DNA of 33,211 bases from CAZDAW01 sp964503685 (GCA_964503685.1 CAZDAW010000031.1:1-33211), one strand, 5' to 3'; numbered from the stretch's first letter, positions 6,900 through 16,584 are shown. Numbers and translations: made by a program. Notes: generated by a model from the letters alone, not told the origin.

Positions 6900-7484
6900 T
6901 CAGGCAAGTTTGGGCGTCAGGTCGGCAGCCCATTTACGCAGGGCGTCCCAGTTGCGGTAATCGCCTTCTTTAGCTCCGACGATAAATTTGACGAACAGTT
7001 TTTGGAACAGATTGAGCCGGGAAAATTTGAGCGCACCGTTAAAGAAAGCGTAACCAAGCGGTTTGATGCCATCCATTGCGGCTGCCGGTTTGAGATAATT
7101 TTCGACCCTGGCGTAATTTTCTTTGAAGCTCATTCTCCGGGCGTCCTTGGGCAATTTTGCCAGAGACGGGTCGGTATAGACCTGCGGCAGAGTCGTGGCT
7201 GTATCGGGTAGTACGGTTAGCGTCAGGGCGGCGATGAAGCAGGCCACGCGTTTCGATTGCAGGACGGCCTTGTTTTGTTTCAGGAAGTTGAGCATTTCAG
7301 GGTGCCAGCCCATAATCATCGGCCCGCCGACGATCACGCTGTCATACGCGGCGATGCTCTTTACTTTGAGGACAGGCAGCACGTCCACCTGCGCCCCGCT
7401 TTTGGAAATTTCTTTCCCGATGAATTCGGCCATTTCGGCGGTCGAACCGGATACTGTTGCATAAGCGACTAAAACTTTATTCAT
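6900..7484 (-). CDS. Flavodoxin-like domain protein
   Basis: 194 residues starting at ATG 7484 after a GGAGA ribosome site. The N-terminus KVLVAYATVSGSTAEMAEFIG carries the FMN-phosphate loop of the long-chain flavodoxin/HemG-like class (T-x-S-G-S-T-A-E). VIVGGPMIMGWHPEMLNFL and VACFIAALTLT match later flavin-contacting loops. The C-terminal 80 residues are less conserved and amphipathic, as in HemG-like proteins. It is a likely soluble FMN redox protein, either a menaquinone-linked protoporphyrinogen-oxidase-like enzyme or a general electron carrier. No haem genes are nearby, so HemG is not assigned. Confidence 0.82.
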   Translation of the reverse strand: MNKVLVAYATVSGSTAEMAEFIGKEISKSGAQVDVLPVLKVKSIAAYDSVIVGGPMIMGWHPEMLNFLKQNKAVLQSKRVACFIAALTLTVLPDTATTLPQVYTDPSLAKLPKDARRMSFKENYARVENYLKPAAAMDGIKPLGYAFFNGALKFSRLNLFQKLFVKFIVGAKEGDYRNWDALRKWAADLTPKLA

Positions 7485-7565
7485 TCTTTCTCCTTCGATA
7501 ATTTAGACAGGCTCTTTTCTGGGACCTGTTTTTTGAGGTATTGGCGAACCCATTTTATTATCGAT

Positions 7566-7597
7566 AGTATAAGCAGATGAACGGAGCGCGTCATCTG
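7566..7597 (-). promoter_or_regulatory. Possible promoter with overlapping inverted repeat before flavodoxin-like gene
   Basis: Minus strand -35 ATGACG (7594-7589) and -10 TATACT (7571-7566) are separated by 17 bp. The inverted repeat CAGATGA (7574-7580) / TCATCTG (7591-7597) covers the spacer and part of the -35, as an operator would. The repeat is also in the spot of a terminator for the upstream LuxR gene, but no T-run follows. Confidence 0.4.
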
Positions 7598-7638
7598 ACG
7601 AAAGTTATAATAAAGTTATAGATTGGGAAGGGTGAGAG

Positions 7639-10356
7639 TTATATTAGCTTTGCCGACCGGGCGCGGGCGACCGCCTGGGTGCGGGTATTGACATCCAGCT
7701 TACGGAAAAGGCTGACTGTGTGGGCTTTGACCGTTCCGACGGTGATAAACAACCGGGAGGCAATCTCCTGATTGGTCAGGCCGTCGGAGATCAGGCGCAA
7801 AACCTCAAGCTCACGATCGGTTACCGTTTCGGCGAGGCCGGTTATTGTTGGCGTGGATGGCGGCCCTGTTTTAGCCGTTGAGGTGGGCGATTTAATCAGC
7901 GAGAGCAATTCGCGGGCATACGCTGCGATGCGTTTGTCTTTCCAGATGTTGTTTTCCAGACCGTTCTGCAAGAGGGCGGCAATCGGTTCCCCTTCGTTGA
8001 GAAAAGCACGTACATGCCCTTCGGGTTCGGCGAGCGATAAGGCTTCTTCGAGGGTCGCGAAGGCTTCAGGCAGCCTTCCTTGCAGGTAACAGGAGAGCGC
8101 TCGGGTGGGAAGAATTTCGATCACCCGTCCAAACCGACCGCCGTTGCGCGCAGTGTCGAGCAGGCGTTCCAATAAGGCGTCTGCTTCGGTGTATCGTTTT
8201 TGGCGGACCCAGATGCGAGCGATGGACAGCCTTTCCAATTCATCGTTCGTATTGGGCTTATCGTCCAAGTTGAGCTGGTTTTGCTCCAGCCATTGGATGG
8301 CCTGTTCGAAAGCGGGTTCCGGCGCAGAAAGCCACAGGCGCACTTTGCACGCGGCAATCGCAGTCAGCACGCTGCTTGAAACTGCCAGGTTATGCACCAA
8401 TCTTTCTGCTTCATCGAGGGCGGAACGGGCTTCCTCATAAACTCCTCTGGCGATTAAAACCCGCGCCAGAGCCATGTGATTTGAAGCGCGCGATTCGATG
8501 TGACCCCACAGGCGGCTGAGTTCAATTCCCTGCCTGGCGTATTGCTCGGCGGCGTCGAGATCGTTGCGTTCATAGTATAGCTGGCTCATCGTTGAACAGA
8601 CTCGGGCAAATATTGGCATTGCTTTACCGGAAGAGGTGCGCGCCATTCTTCCTGCCCGTTCGAGGATCTCTTTGCCGCGAGAAAGCTTTCCCATGAGGAT
8701 ATACATCGCCCCGAGGGCGCAGGTCGATGGAACGGCGATGTGGATATTCCCTGATTCTTCACCCAGTCGGCTGGATATGGCAAACGATTCGCAGGCAGCC
8801 GGGATATCATCAACAACCAGCGACGCGATCGCCAACGTATAATACACGATGCTCCTCGTCTGACCAACATCTTCAGACAGAAGTTTGAGCGCTTGCTTTG
8901 CCAATTCAATCGTCGTTTGCGGATCATTCTGGTAGCAGGAACGGTAAGCTCGAATAGCGGCGATATTCCCGTCGATTTGAGAATCCCGCGATGGCGAATT
9001 AATCATCAACTTTTCCACGCCCTGCAGGCGCGGTTCGATTTCTTCGAGCCGCCCGGAGATCACGCAGGCCCAGGCTTCATAAATCAACAGCCAGGGATTC
9101 GAGCGGATTAATTCCGGAGGCAGGATTTTATGTAATTCAGAAACTATAGCAATCAGATTGCCGCCTAACAGCATATCCCATTCATACTTTATTGCCAGGT
9201 CAACTGTTCTTGTTAAATCACCGGAATCGAGGGCATGTTGCACCGCTTCGATGGGGAAGTTGTTTTCGACGTACCAATCACAGGCGCGACGGTGCAGTTC
9301 TTGAATCAAATCGGGAGAAGAACGTTCCAACTGGGCGCGCAATAGATCGGCAAAAAGATGGTGGTAGCGAAACCAGTGTTGTCGATCATCCAGGGAGATG
9401 ATAAAGAGATTGGTTTGAATCAAGAACTCGAGCATTTTCTGGCAATCTTCCTGCTTGGTGACCGCAGCGCACAGTGGGGCGGTGAGCCGGTCGAGGATGC
9501 AGGTGTGGAGCAGGAATTGACGGATTGAGTCGGGTTGGCGTTCGAGAATCTCCTCGGTCAGATAATCAAGGATGAATACATGACTGCCGGAAAACGACTT
9601 GATGAAATTGCTCTGATCTGGCTGCCCTTGCATGGAAAGGGCAGCCAGTTGAAGTCCGGCGATCCAACCTTCGGTGCGCGTTTCAAGCAGGCTTATTTCT
9701 TCACTTTCCAGATTTAATGCCATCACCTGATTGAGAAAGGCGGCTGCCTCTTCGGCGGTAAAACGCAGGTCGGCGGCGCGCAGTTCAACAAGCTGGCCGC
9801 GAGCGCGCAGACGAGCCAGAGGTAAGGCTGGATCGATACGTGAAATCATTACCAGGCGCGTTTGCAGCGGAAGATGATCCAATATAAAAACAAGCGCATC
9901 GTGAATCGCCGGCGTCGTGATGACCTGGTAATCATCGAGAACGATGACCAGGTCTCCGGTTTGGGCGGCGACTTCGTTGATGATGGCGATCAGGATTGAT
10001 TCGACAGGCGGCGGCTGGGGTGTTTGTAGCGCTTCTAAGATGGTTTCTCCAAAGTTTGGAGAAGCGTGGCGAATGGCGCTGACCAGATAAAGGAGGAAGC
10101 GGATGACGTCATTATCAGCGGCATCCAAAGATAACCAGGCTGTTTTTCGATTGGACTGCGATGGGCTGACCGATTCGGGCGTGCACCATTTACTGACCAG
10201 GGATGATTTTCCGTACCCCGGTGGGGCCGAGACGAGAAGGAGTTTTTTACCCGGCGCAAGGATTTCATCCAACCGGGTTAAAAGGCGCGGACGCGTCACC
10301 CAGGCGTTGGGCGCAGGAGGAATGAAGAGCTTGGTGGTTAGAAGCGGAGATGCCAT
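7639..10356 (-). CDS. MalT/LAL-type LuxR family transcriptional regulator
   Basis: 905 residues, the typical size of large ATP-binding LuxR regulators. The N-terminus LLTTKLFIPPAP is characteristic of the MalT-like family. Walker A APPGYGKSS lies at about residues 45-52 and Walker B LVIVLDDYQVI near 140. A winged-helix/arm region is followed by a long helical TPR-like sensor block (about 370-800). The C-terminus has the LuxR HTH: TDRELEVLRLISDGLTNQEI and GTVKAHTVSLFRKL (about 845-900). Such proteins act as ATP- and ligand-dependent activators. The gene starts 4 bp after the lactate permease stop, so it is likely co-transcribed with it and may control lactate uptake; that link is inference. 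Confidence 0.95.
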   Translation of the reverse strand: MASPLLTTKLFIPPAPNAWVTRPRLLTRLDEILAPGKKLLLVSAPPGYGKSSLVSKWCTPESVSPSQSNRKTAWLSLDAADNDVIRFLLYLVSAIRHASPNFGETILEALQTPQPPPVESILIAIINEVAAQTGDLVIVLDDYQVITTPAIHDALVFILDHLPLQTRLVMISRIDPALPLARLRARGQLVELRAADLRFTAEEAAAFLNQVMALNLESEEISLLETRTEGWIAGLQLAALSMQGQPDQSNFIKSFSGSHVFILDYLTEEILERQPDSIRQFLLHTCILDRLTAPLCAAVTKQEDCQKMLEFLIQTNLFIISLDDRQHWFRYHHLFADLLRAQLERSSPDLIQELHRRACDWYVENNFPIEAVQHALDSGDLTRTVDLAIKYEWDMLLGGNLIAIVSELHKILPPELIRSNPWLLIYEAWACVISGRLEEIEPRLQGVEKLMINSPSRDSQIDGNIAAIRAYRSCYQNDPQTTIELAKQALKLLSEDVGQTRSIVYYTLAIASLVVDDIPAACESFAISSRLGEESGNIHIAVPSTCALGAMYILMGKLSRGKEILERAGRMARTSSGKAMPIFARVCSTMSQLYYERNDLDAAEQYARQGIELSRLWGHIESRASNHMALARVLIARGVYEEARSALDEAERLVHNLAVSSSVLTAIAACKVRLWLSAPEPAFEQAIQWLEQNQLNLDDKPNTNDELERLSIARIWVRQKRYTEADALLERLLDTARNGGRFGRVIEILPTRALSCYLQGRLPEAFATLEEALSLAEPEGHVRAFLNEGEPIAALLQNGLENNIWKDKRIAAYARELLSLIKSPTSTAKTGPPSTPTITGLAETVTDRELEVLRLISDGLTNQEIASRLFITVGTVKAHTVSLFRKLDVNTRTQAVARARSAKLI

Positions 10357-10360
10357 TTTT

Positions 10361-11992
10361 TTATTTTATGGCCAGCAAAGTGAATGGCGGGACATACGCT
10401 ATCAGCAGAATCAATACGCCCATCAAAATTACCATACCTACGCTGTGAAAGAAAACGTAGCGGAGGATGCTGCCTTCCTGACCGTAACTGTGGGTGGCCG
10501 TACTGGCAATGACGATGCTTTGCGGGCTGATCATTTTCCCCATAACGCCGCCGGCGCCGTTGGCTGATGTCATTACTTCAGCATTGAAACCTAATTGATC
10601 GGCGGTAATCTTTTGCAGGCTGCCGAACAATACGTTAGATGATGCATCTGAACCGGTGATGGCCACGCCCAGCCAACCCAGCAGGGGGCTGAAGAAGGGA
10701 TAAAGCGCCCCGGCGCGGGCAAAAGCCAGCCCTAGGGTGGCGTCCATGCCGGAATAACGCACCACGTAGCCCAGGGCCAACATAGCGGCGATGGTTAACA
10801 ATGAAAATCGCACGCGCTTAAAGTTTTCCAGATAAACGGTAATGATCTTTTTCGGTTTATATCCCATGATGAAAGCTGCCAGAATCGCTGCGATCAGGAT
10901 ACCGGAGCCAATGGTGGAAAGCCAGTTGAATGTATAGATTGCAGGCTGGGGTTGGGCTTCTGTCACGACAGGGGCCACCCGCAAGATCATGTTATGCAGG
11001 CCGGGGACGGCAATTTTAAGAGTGGAGAATCGATCGAGCCAACTGATCACCTGGGGCAAACCCCAGATGAAAACGAAAAGGCTGAGAATGACCCAGGGGC
11101 GCCAGGCGCGCCAGACTTCCCTGGAGGTGTGCGGCATCGGTTCGCTCGTTGCGCCATCGTGATCAAAACGCCAGATGTGTTTTGGCTTCCAGAATCGGAG
11201 GAAAAGAATTAGAGTGATCATCGAGACAATGCCGGCGGCAACGTTAACCAGCCAGGGCCCGTGAAAATTCGATACCAAAATCTGGGGGATGGCGTAGGCG
11301 ATTGAAGTTGCCAGCAGGGCGGGAAAGATTTCGAGCATGCCCTTGAAGCCGGCGAACACCCAGATAAGCCAGAAAGGGACGATGAAGGCAAAGAAAGCCA
11401 GTTGGCGGCCGGTCATGGCGCTGAGGTGATAGAGGTCGAGTCCGGTGACGTTAGAGAGGATGATGACGGCGGTGCCGACGGAGCCAAAAGCGACCGGGGT
11501 GGTATTGGCGATTAGCGCCAGCCCGGCGGCAGAAATGGTCGGGAAACCCAATCCAATGAGAATAGTGGCAGTAATGGCTACCGGCGCGCCCATGCCGGCT
11601 GCGCCTTCGAAAAACGAGCCGAGGCAGAAGGTAATTAACAAGAGCTGCAAACGACGGTCGGGTGTGATGCTGGTGAGGCTTTCCTGCAATGTCTTGAACA
11701 AACCATTCTCGACGGTGAGCTGGTAGAGAAAAAGTACATTGAGGATGATCCACCCGATGGGCAGCAAGCCGAAGGCCGCGCCGTTGGCGGCGGCGGCCAG
11801 CGCTGCTCCGGCAGGCATGCGGAACACCAGCAGGGCAATGGCTGATGCTGTTGATAATCCAAGAAGGGCAGCGTAATGCGCCTTGATGCGCAAAATCCCC
11901 AGCGTTCCTAACAGAACGACGATGGGCAGCGCCGCCGCGAGGGTGGAAACTACCGCGTTATTGAAGGGATCGTAAATTTGCGACCAGGGCAT
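10361..11992 (-). CDS. lctP: L-lactate permease (LctP/LldP family)
   Basis: 543 residues, the usual length, with about 12-14 hydrophobic segments. Family hallmarks include the GSFFEGAAGMGAPVAI segment near residue 130, NTTPVAFGSVGTAV near 165 and the C-terminal TGSDASSNVLFGSLQ / NGAGGVMGKMISPQSI region. The protein imports lactate (or glycolate) with protons across the inner membrane. It is followed almost directly by the LAL regulator. No lactate dehydrogenase gene is in the window. The start at 11992 lacks a Shine-Dalgarno site, but a TATAAT box ends 8 bp upstream, which suggests a leaderless or near-leaderless message. Confidence 0.95.
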   Translation of the reverse strand: MPWSQIYDPFNNAVVSTLAAALPIVVLLGTLGILRIKAHYAALLGLSTASAIALLVFRMPAGAALAAAANGAAFGLLPIGWIILNVLFLYQLTVENGLFKTLQESLTSITPDRRLQLLLITFCLGSFFEGAAGMGAPVAITATILIGLGFPTISAAGLALIANTTPVAFGSVGTAVIILSNVTGLDLYHLSAMTGRQLAFFAFIVPFWLIWVFAGFKGMLEIFPALLATSIAYAIPQILVSNFHGPWLVNVAAGIVSMITLILFLRFWKPKHIWRFDHDGATSEPMPHTSREVWRAWRPWVILSLFVFIWGLPQVISWLDRFSTLKIAVPGLHNMILRVAPVVTEAQPQPAIYTFNWLSTIGSGILIAAILAAFIMGYKPKKIITVYLENFKRVRFSLLTIAAMLALGYVVRYSGMDATLGLAFARAGALYPFFSPLLGWLGVAITGSDASSNVLFGSLQKITADQLGFNAEVMTSANGAGGVMGKMISPQSIVIASTATHSYGQEGSILRYVFFHSVGMVILMGVLILLIAYVPPFTLLAIK

Positions 11993-12000
11993 ATCGCTAA

Positions 12001-12029
12001 ATTATAGCATTTTACCCTGCATAATTAAA
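12001..12029 (-). promoter_or_regulatory. Promoter for lactate permease operon
   Basis: Minus strand -10 TATAAT at 12006-12001 and -35 TTTAAT at 12029-12024, with a 17-bp spacer. The predicted transcription start falls within a few bases of the permease ATG (11992), so the 5' leader would be nearly absent. Confidence 0.55.
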
Positions 12030-12041
12030 CGAAAATTGAAA

Positions 12042-14441
12042 TTATTCGTAGGAGAGAACTTCACGGATGGTCATCTTCGAGGCGCTGCGGGCAGGAATGA
12101 AGCTGGCCAGAGCCGAGAGCGCCAGCATTACCCCGAACCAGATGGCGAAGCCCTGGATGGTGAAAGCAAAACTGGCCGACGTGCCGAAGATGGCCTGGCT
12201 GATGACATCCGCCAGAACCGCGGTGATGGGGAAGGAAAGGGCTGCGCCCAGGACGAAGCTGATCAGACCGATGAGCAAACCTTCGATCAGCACCAGTTTC
12301 ATCACCACTGTGTTATATGCGCCGATGGCGCGCAGCACGCCGATTTCTCGCGTGCGTTCCATGACATTCATGCTCAAAGTGCCAGCCATGCCAATGCTGC
12401 CGACCAAAGCGGTCAATAATGCCATGACGATCAGAAAAGCGGTCAGGATGGCGATGTACTCGGTTATGGATTGGGTAAACGAGCTGCCAGCTTCCACTTT
12501 ATTGACATGATAGCCGCTTTCACTGAAATAAGAATCCAACACTTTACTCAACTGCGTCTGGGAATCGAGGCTGTGGTCTTCGGCGACGATGCGATAAGTG
12601 GCTGTGCGGCCGGTCTGGCTGAGTACGTTGGAAAGATAGGAGTAATTTGCATAAGCGATCAGTTCATCCACACCGGTGAATTGAAAGACGCCGACAATCG
12701 TCCATCTGGCATCGCGATTACCGACTTTCAAGCGAAGCGTATCACCCACCTTTAGATCGGGGTAATTCTTGAGAAAGGCCTCGTTGACCGTAATGGCAGC
12801 CTGATCGGTTTCTTCGATCCAGCGCCCGCTCAACAGGATGGGTGTAACGAGCTTGCTATCGGCGGGCGGCGCCAGAAGACTGATATTATCCACAGCCACG
12901 CCATCTTCACGCAGCAATTGGGCGCTGGTCATTGCCCACGGCTCGATGTGTTCCACACCGGGGATATTCTCGACAAGCAGTTTGATGGCCTGCACCGAGT
13001 ACAAACGGTTGAAATCCAGATTGACATCGGCGCCGAAGTATTTGGTGATCTGTTCGATTTTATTATTCAGCGAGACCTGAACGTTAAATACAGAGATGAA
13101 GATCGCTCCGCCCAGTGTGAGGGTGAAGAGGGTGAGCGCCAGACGCCCCTTGCGGCGGAACGTGTTGCGGATGGAGACGATGAGTGTACGCGAAACGCGG
13201 CGAAAAGGGCCCGACAGACGCTCAAACAATCCCTTCTTTCGGGCTGGGCTTTCCTCTGCGGCGCTGGAATTGATGGCTTTATGGACGGTGATACTGGCGC
13301 CGCGGATCACTTGCGGTGTACCCGCGCCCAGCGAAACAGCCAGGGCGACAAAGATTTGAATAATCACGGCGCTGGGAATCACCCGAAAACCGCTCAACGG
13401 GAATCCGATCAGGCCGGCGGCAAAGTCGGAGAGGGCATAAGCGGCCAGACTACCCAATGGAATGGCGATCAGCAGCGCAATCATAGCAAAAGCCAGAATC
13501 AATGCCAGGTAGAGGGCGATGATCTGCGACTTGCGCGCCCCGACCAGCTTCATGATGCCGATCTGAGGCAGGTGCTGGGTGAGCAGAGCGGAAAGTGTGT
13601 TTGAGATAAGCGAACCACTCAGGAATACGATCAGCACACCAAGAATCAGGAGGATGCGAATCAGCGCCTGGAGAATCGAATCCATGGGGTGTTTATTTTT
13701 CTCGGCGATGCTCGATTGATAGATTTCGCGATGGGTATCTTCCAGTTTGGCAATGATGCTGTCGGCGATTTGCTGAATGTGAGCTTTGTCGTTGGGATTC
13801 TCTTTGACCGTAATATATAGTTTATTGTAATAGGGGTATTCGTGCAGCCATTCCAGCGTATCGTAGGTTATGTATCCCTTGGTATTGTCAAGCATACCGC
13901 CGATACCCGAAGTCAGGTCTTGTGCGATACCGGCCACAGGCAGGAGACGGGATTTGCCGTCAGCCAGTTCAATTTCAAGCGCGTCGCCGGTCTGTATGTT
14001 CCATTTTTCTGCGGTGCGCTTTTCAACGATCACCTGGTTGTTATCTGGCAGCGCCGAACCTTGAATATGGCGAAGCGCGTTGATGCTTTTGGAGGAGAAA
14101 TCAGATACGACGACCAGTTCCATGCTGGTCCATTCGTTGGGAGCGGTTTTCAGGCGGACGGAAACCGATCGACCGCCCTGAACGGTTTGGACGCCATTCA
14201 TTCGTTTGACTGAAGTGATCAGGTCTTCATCGAAGGCGTCTGTGGCGATTTCGATATTGGCCGGATTAGCGGAGGCGTAACTGGCGTTCATGTCGCCGGG
14301 GATGATTACATAGGCGCCGGCGATCATTCCCACGGCAAAGACGCCAACGGCAATGGAGGCAACGACTAACAGAGTGCGGACTTTATTGCCCACCAGGTCC
14401 GAAATAACTTTACGCCAACTGGGTTTTATGGAAATAGCCAT
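12042..14441 (-). CDS. ABC transporter permease with two FtsX domains
   Basis: 799 residues. An N-terminal membrane anchor (KVRTLLVVASIAVGVFAVGM) leads to a MacB-type periplasmic domain (about 50-260). A first FtsX membrane block (about 270-380) follows, then a second anchor (about 425-450), a second extracytoplasmic domain (about 455-670) and a final FtsX block ending SFIPARSASKMTIREVLSYE. This is the duplicated 8+ helix form found in predicted lipoprotein- or peptide-export systems related to LolCDE/MacB. It lies 21 bp after the ATPase-CNMP gene and so belongs to one operon with two ATPases. The cargo is unknown. Confidence 0.93.
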   Translation of the reverse strand: MAISIKPSWRKVISDLVGNKVRTLLVVASIAVGVFAVGMIAGAYVIIPGDMNASYASANPANIEIATDAFDEDLITSVKRMNGVQTVQGGRSVSVRLKTAPNEWTSMELVVVSDFSSKSINALRHIQGSALPDNNQVIVEKRTAEKWNIQTGDALEIELADGKSRLLPVAGIAQDLTSGIGGMLDNTKGYITYDTLEWLHEYPYYNKLYITVKENPNDKAHIQQIADSIIAKLEDTHREIYQSSIAEKNKHPMDSILQALIRILLILGVLIVFLSGSLISNTLSALLTQHLPQIGIMKLVGARKSQIIALYLALILAFAMIALLIAIPLGSLAAYALSDFAAGLIGFPLSGFRVIPSAVIIQIFVALAVSLGAGTPQVIRGASITVHKAINSSAAEESPARKKGLFERLSGPFRRVSRTLIVSIRNTFRRKGRLALTLFTLTLGGAIFISVFNVQVSLNNKIEQITKYFGADVNLDFNRLYSVQAIKLLVENIPGVEHIEPWAMTSAQLLREDGVAVDNISLLAPPADSKLVTPILLSGRWIEETDQAAITVNEAFLKNYPDLKVGDTLRLKVGNRDARWTIVGVFQFTGVDELIAYANYSYLSNVLSQTGRTATYRIVAEDHSLDSQTQLSKVLDSYFSESGYHVNKVEAGSSFTQSITEYIAILTAFLIVMALLTALVGSIGMAGTLSMNVMERTREIGVLRAIGAYNTVVMKLVLIEGLLIGLISFVLGAALSFPITAVLADVISQAIFGTSASFAFTIQGFAIWFGVMLALSALASFIPARSASKMTIREVLSYE

Positions 14442-14462
14442 TGAACTATCCGGGGGACTAAA

Positions 14463-15575
14463 TTAAATAGCGCCATGCATATTTGCGGCGGTGGTGAGCA
14501 TTTCTTTCGTTGGTCTGGAGGCGTTAACAATTTCAGTGAATATGCTGCCTTCAATAGCGAGAACTTCGACGCTTTCATTTACGCCAGCATTGATGCTGAC
14601 CTTAATGGGCTGATTCTTTAATAAAGCTGTATCGCCAAAGTAACCACCGGGGCCAATCTGGATGGGCCGGGGATGGCCATTACGGACTTCGACGGTTCCC
14701 CGGGTAATGATGAAGAATTCGTTAACCGGCTGGCCTTCAGAAAGGATCAATTCACCGGGGCGGTAGTGTCTGACCTGGGAATGGTGAGTCGCTTTGAGCA
14801 TCTGGGGATGGCTGAGTTGCGGCAATGCAGCGGCAATGTTTGGGTCGATGATCTCGCCGTCGCAAAGGGTCAGGGTGCGGCTTGTACGTTGCGCCAGGTT
14901 AGGATCGTGGGTGACCATGATGATGGTCTTGCCTTTTGTCACCAGGTTTTCGAATATTTGAAAGATGTTTTCGGCGGTTTTTGAATCCAGGTTGCCGGTA
15001 GGTTCGTCGGCAACGATAAAAGGCGGGTCGTTGGCCAGGGCGCGGGCGATGGCGGCGGCCTGCTGCTGGCCTCCGGAAACAGCGGCGGGCATCTTGTCGG
15101 CCTGTTTTTCGAGGCCGACCATTTTAAGCAAAGACAGGGCGCGGGTTTCACGTTCAGCCGGGGCGTATTTTTTGGCGATGTCCATCGGCAGCATGGTGTT
15201 TTCGAGCAGAGTCAGCATGGGCATGAGCTGGTAGAACTGGAAGACAATTCCAAGGTTTACCCCGCGCCACCTGGCCATTTGGCTTTCGTTTAATTTATGA
15301 ACGAGCGTGTTGCCGATTTCTACTTCGCCTGAGGTGGGGCGGTCAATGCCAGTGAGCATATTCACCAGGGTCGATTTACCGCTGCCCGATTTACCGACGA
15401 CGCCGACAAACTCGGATGGATAGAAGGCGGTATCAATTCCTTTGAGCACGGTCACTTCGCCAATAGCTGTTTTAAATTTTTTAATGATCTTACGCATCTT
15501 GATAACAGCGTCTTCGGGGTTGAATAATGAGACGTCGCTCCGAAGTATTCCAGGAGCAGAGAGAGTAGTTTCCAT
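14463..15575 (-). CDS. LolD-like ABC ATPase fused to a cyclic-nucleotide-binding-like domain
   Basis: 370 residues. The ABC domain has Walker A GKSGSGKST (61-69), Q-loop Gln113, signature VSGGQQQ (166-172), Walker B FIVADEPTGNLD with DE at 190-191 and switch His223. The signature is followed by AAAIARAL where the family norm is RAAIARAL, so the conserved Arg is Ala. Residues about 265-350 form a CNMP/Crp-type beta-roll (YRPGELILSEGQPVNEFFII, GGYFGDTALL), which could bind a cyclic nucleotide or act as a structural sensor. The start is 3 bp after the stop of the other ATPase. It probably energises the FtsX permease as one half of a heterodimer. Confidence 0.93.
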   Translation of the reverse strand: METTLSAPGILRSDVSLFNPEDAVIKMRKIIKKFKTAIGEVTVLKGIDTAFYPSEFVGVVGKSGSGKSTLVNMLTGIDRPTSGEVEIGNTLVHKLNESQMARWRGVNLGIVFQFYQLMPMLTLLENTMLPMDIAKKYAPAERETRALSLLKMVGLEKQADKMPAAVSGGQQQAAAIARALANDPPFIVADEPTGNLDSKTAENIFQIFENLVTKGKTIIMVTHDPNLAQRTSRTLTLCDGEIIDPNIAAALPQLSHPQMLKATHHSQVRHYRPGELILSEGQPVNEFFIITRGTVEVRNGHPRPIQIGPGGYFGDTALLKNQPIKVSINAGVNESVEVLAIEGSIFTEIVNASRPTKEMLTTAANMHGAI

Positions 15576-15578
15576 AGA

Positions 15579-16331
15579 TTAGTTCTTTCGTTCTCCGAGG
15601 AGAATGTCGTCAATAATCTCGCCATCAGAGAGGGTGATTAAATGGGAAAAGCGCCCAGCCAGGCTGCGGTCGTGACTGACAATGAGAACAGTCTTTCCCT
15701 GGCGGACCAGTTTTTCAAAAAGCTGAAATATCGTTTCGGCGGTTGCCGAATCGAGGTTACCGGTAGGTTCATCGGCGACGATAACCGGCGGGTCATTGGC
15801 CAGAGCGCGGGCGATGGCAGCGCGTTGCTGTTGACCACCGGAAATTGCCGAGGGTTTTTTGTAGGCATGGTCAGCCAGTTCCACCTCATCCAACAGCTTC
15901 AGGGCGCGTTCTTCACTGATCTGCGGCTGGTACAGGTTGCAAAATTCCATCGGCAACAGGATGTTGTCGAGGAGGGAAAGAGTGGGCATCAACTGGAATG
16001 TCTGGTAAACCACGCCAACATTGCGGCCGCGCCACAGCGCCATCTGGTCTTCATTGAGGGTGTGAATGCGGGTATCTCCAAACCATATCTCTCCGGCTGT
16101 CAATTCATCAACGCCGGTGATCATGTTGATGAGAGTCGATTTACCCGCCCCAGATTTACCGATAACGCCGGTAAACTCCCCCTGACGAATCGTTGCCGTA
16201 ATACCTTTAAGCGCCGGAAAATCGCCAGAAGGGGTTTGATAAGTCTTGAAAACTTTATTCAAACGGATTAATGCTTCTGGAGATTGATTATCTTTTGTTG
16301 CTATTTCCTTATCCAAAATAATTTTGGGCAC
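15579..16331 (-). CDS. LolD-like ABC transporter ATPase
   Basis: About 250 residues from the GTG at 16331, which has an AGCAGG-like site upstream; the reading frame runs back to a TTG at 16373 (264 residues), so the start is uncertain. The core has Walker A GKSGAGKST, signature ISGGQQQRAAIARAL, Walker B VIVADEPTGNLDS and switch motif VSHD, all intact, unlike the partner ATPase. The sequence is close to the partner throughout, which suggests tandem duplication. It is the first gene of a three-gene exporter operon (ATPase, ATPase-CNMP, double FtsX permease) with gaps of 3 and 21 bp. Confidence 0.92.
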   Translation of the reverse strand: MPKIILDKEIATKDNQSPEALIRLNKVFKTYQTPSGDFPALKGITATIRQGEFTGVIGKSGAGKSTLINMITGVDELTAGEIWFGDTRIHTLNEDQMALWRGRNVGVVYQTFQLMPTLSLLDNILLPMEFCNLYQPQISEERALKLLDEVELADHAYKKPSAISGGQQQRAAIARALANDPPVIVADEPTGNLDSATAETIFQLFEKLVRQGKTVLIVSHDRSLAGRFSHLITLSDGEIIDDILLGERKN

Positions 16332-16584
16332 CTTTAAACGCCTGCTGAATATATATAAAGTAAAAACAGACAATGTTTTATTGTCTCGTGCTATTGTAAA
16401 GCATTAAAGTTCATTTTAGGTTAATTTTGACCAAATTCTAACCAAATATTTAATTATCCCGGCGTAAAAGTACTTCACTGAAGCTAATTCTTTGCCATTG
16501 ATTCATGGTACGTTGATGTCGGTTTGGAATATAATCGTATGCGTTCAGTGTTTGGATTATTCATTGATTGTTCAGGAGACAATG

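Noticed and set aside
12918..13604. 228-codon plus-strand open frame inside the FtsX permease
   Set aside because: It is antisense to a gene with clear domains, has low-complexity shadow composition and no ribosome site.
15642..16271. 209-codon plus-strand open frame inside the ABC ATPase
   Set aside because: The opposite frame has all ABC motifs; this one shows none and is a shadow.
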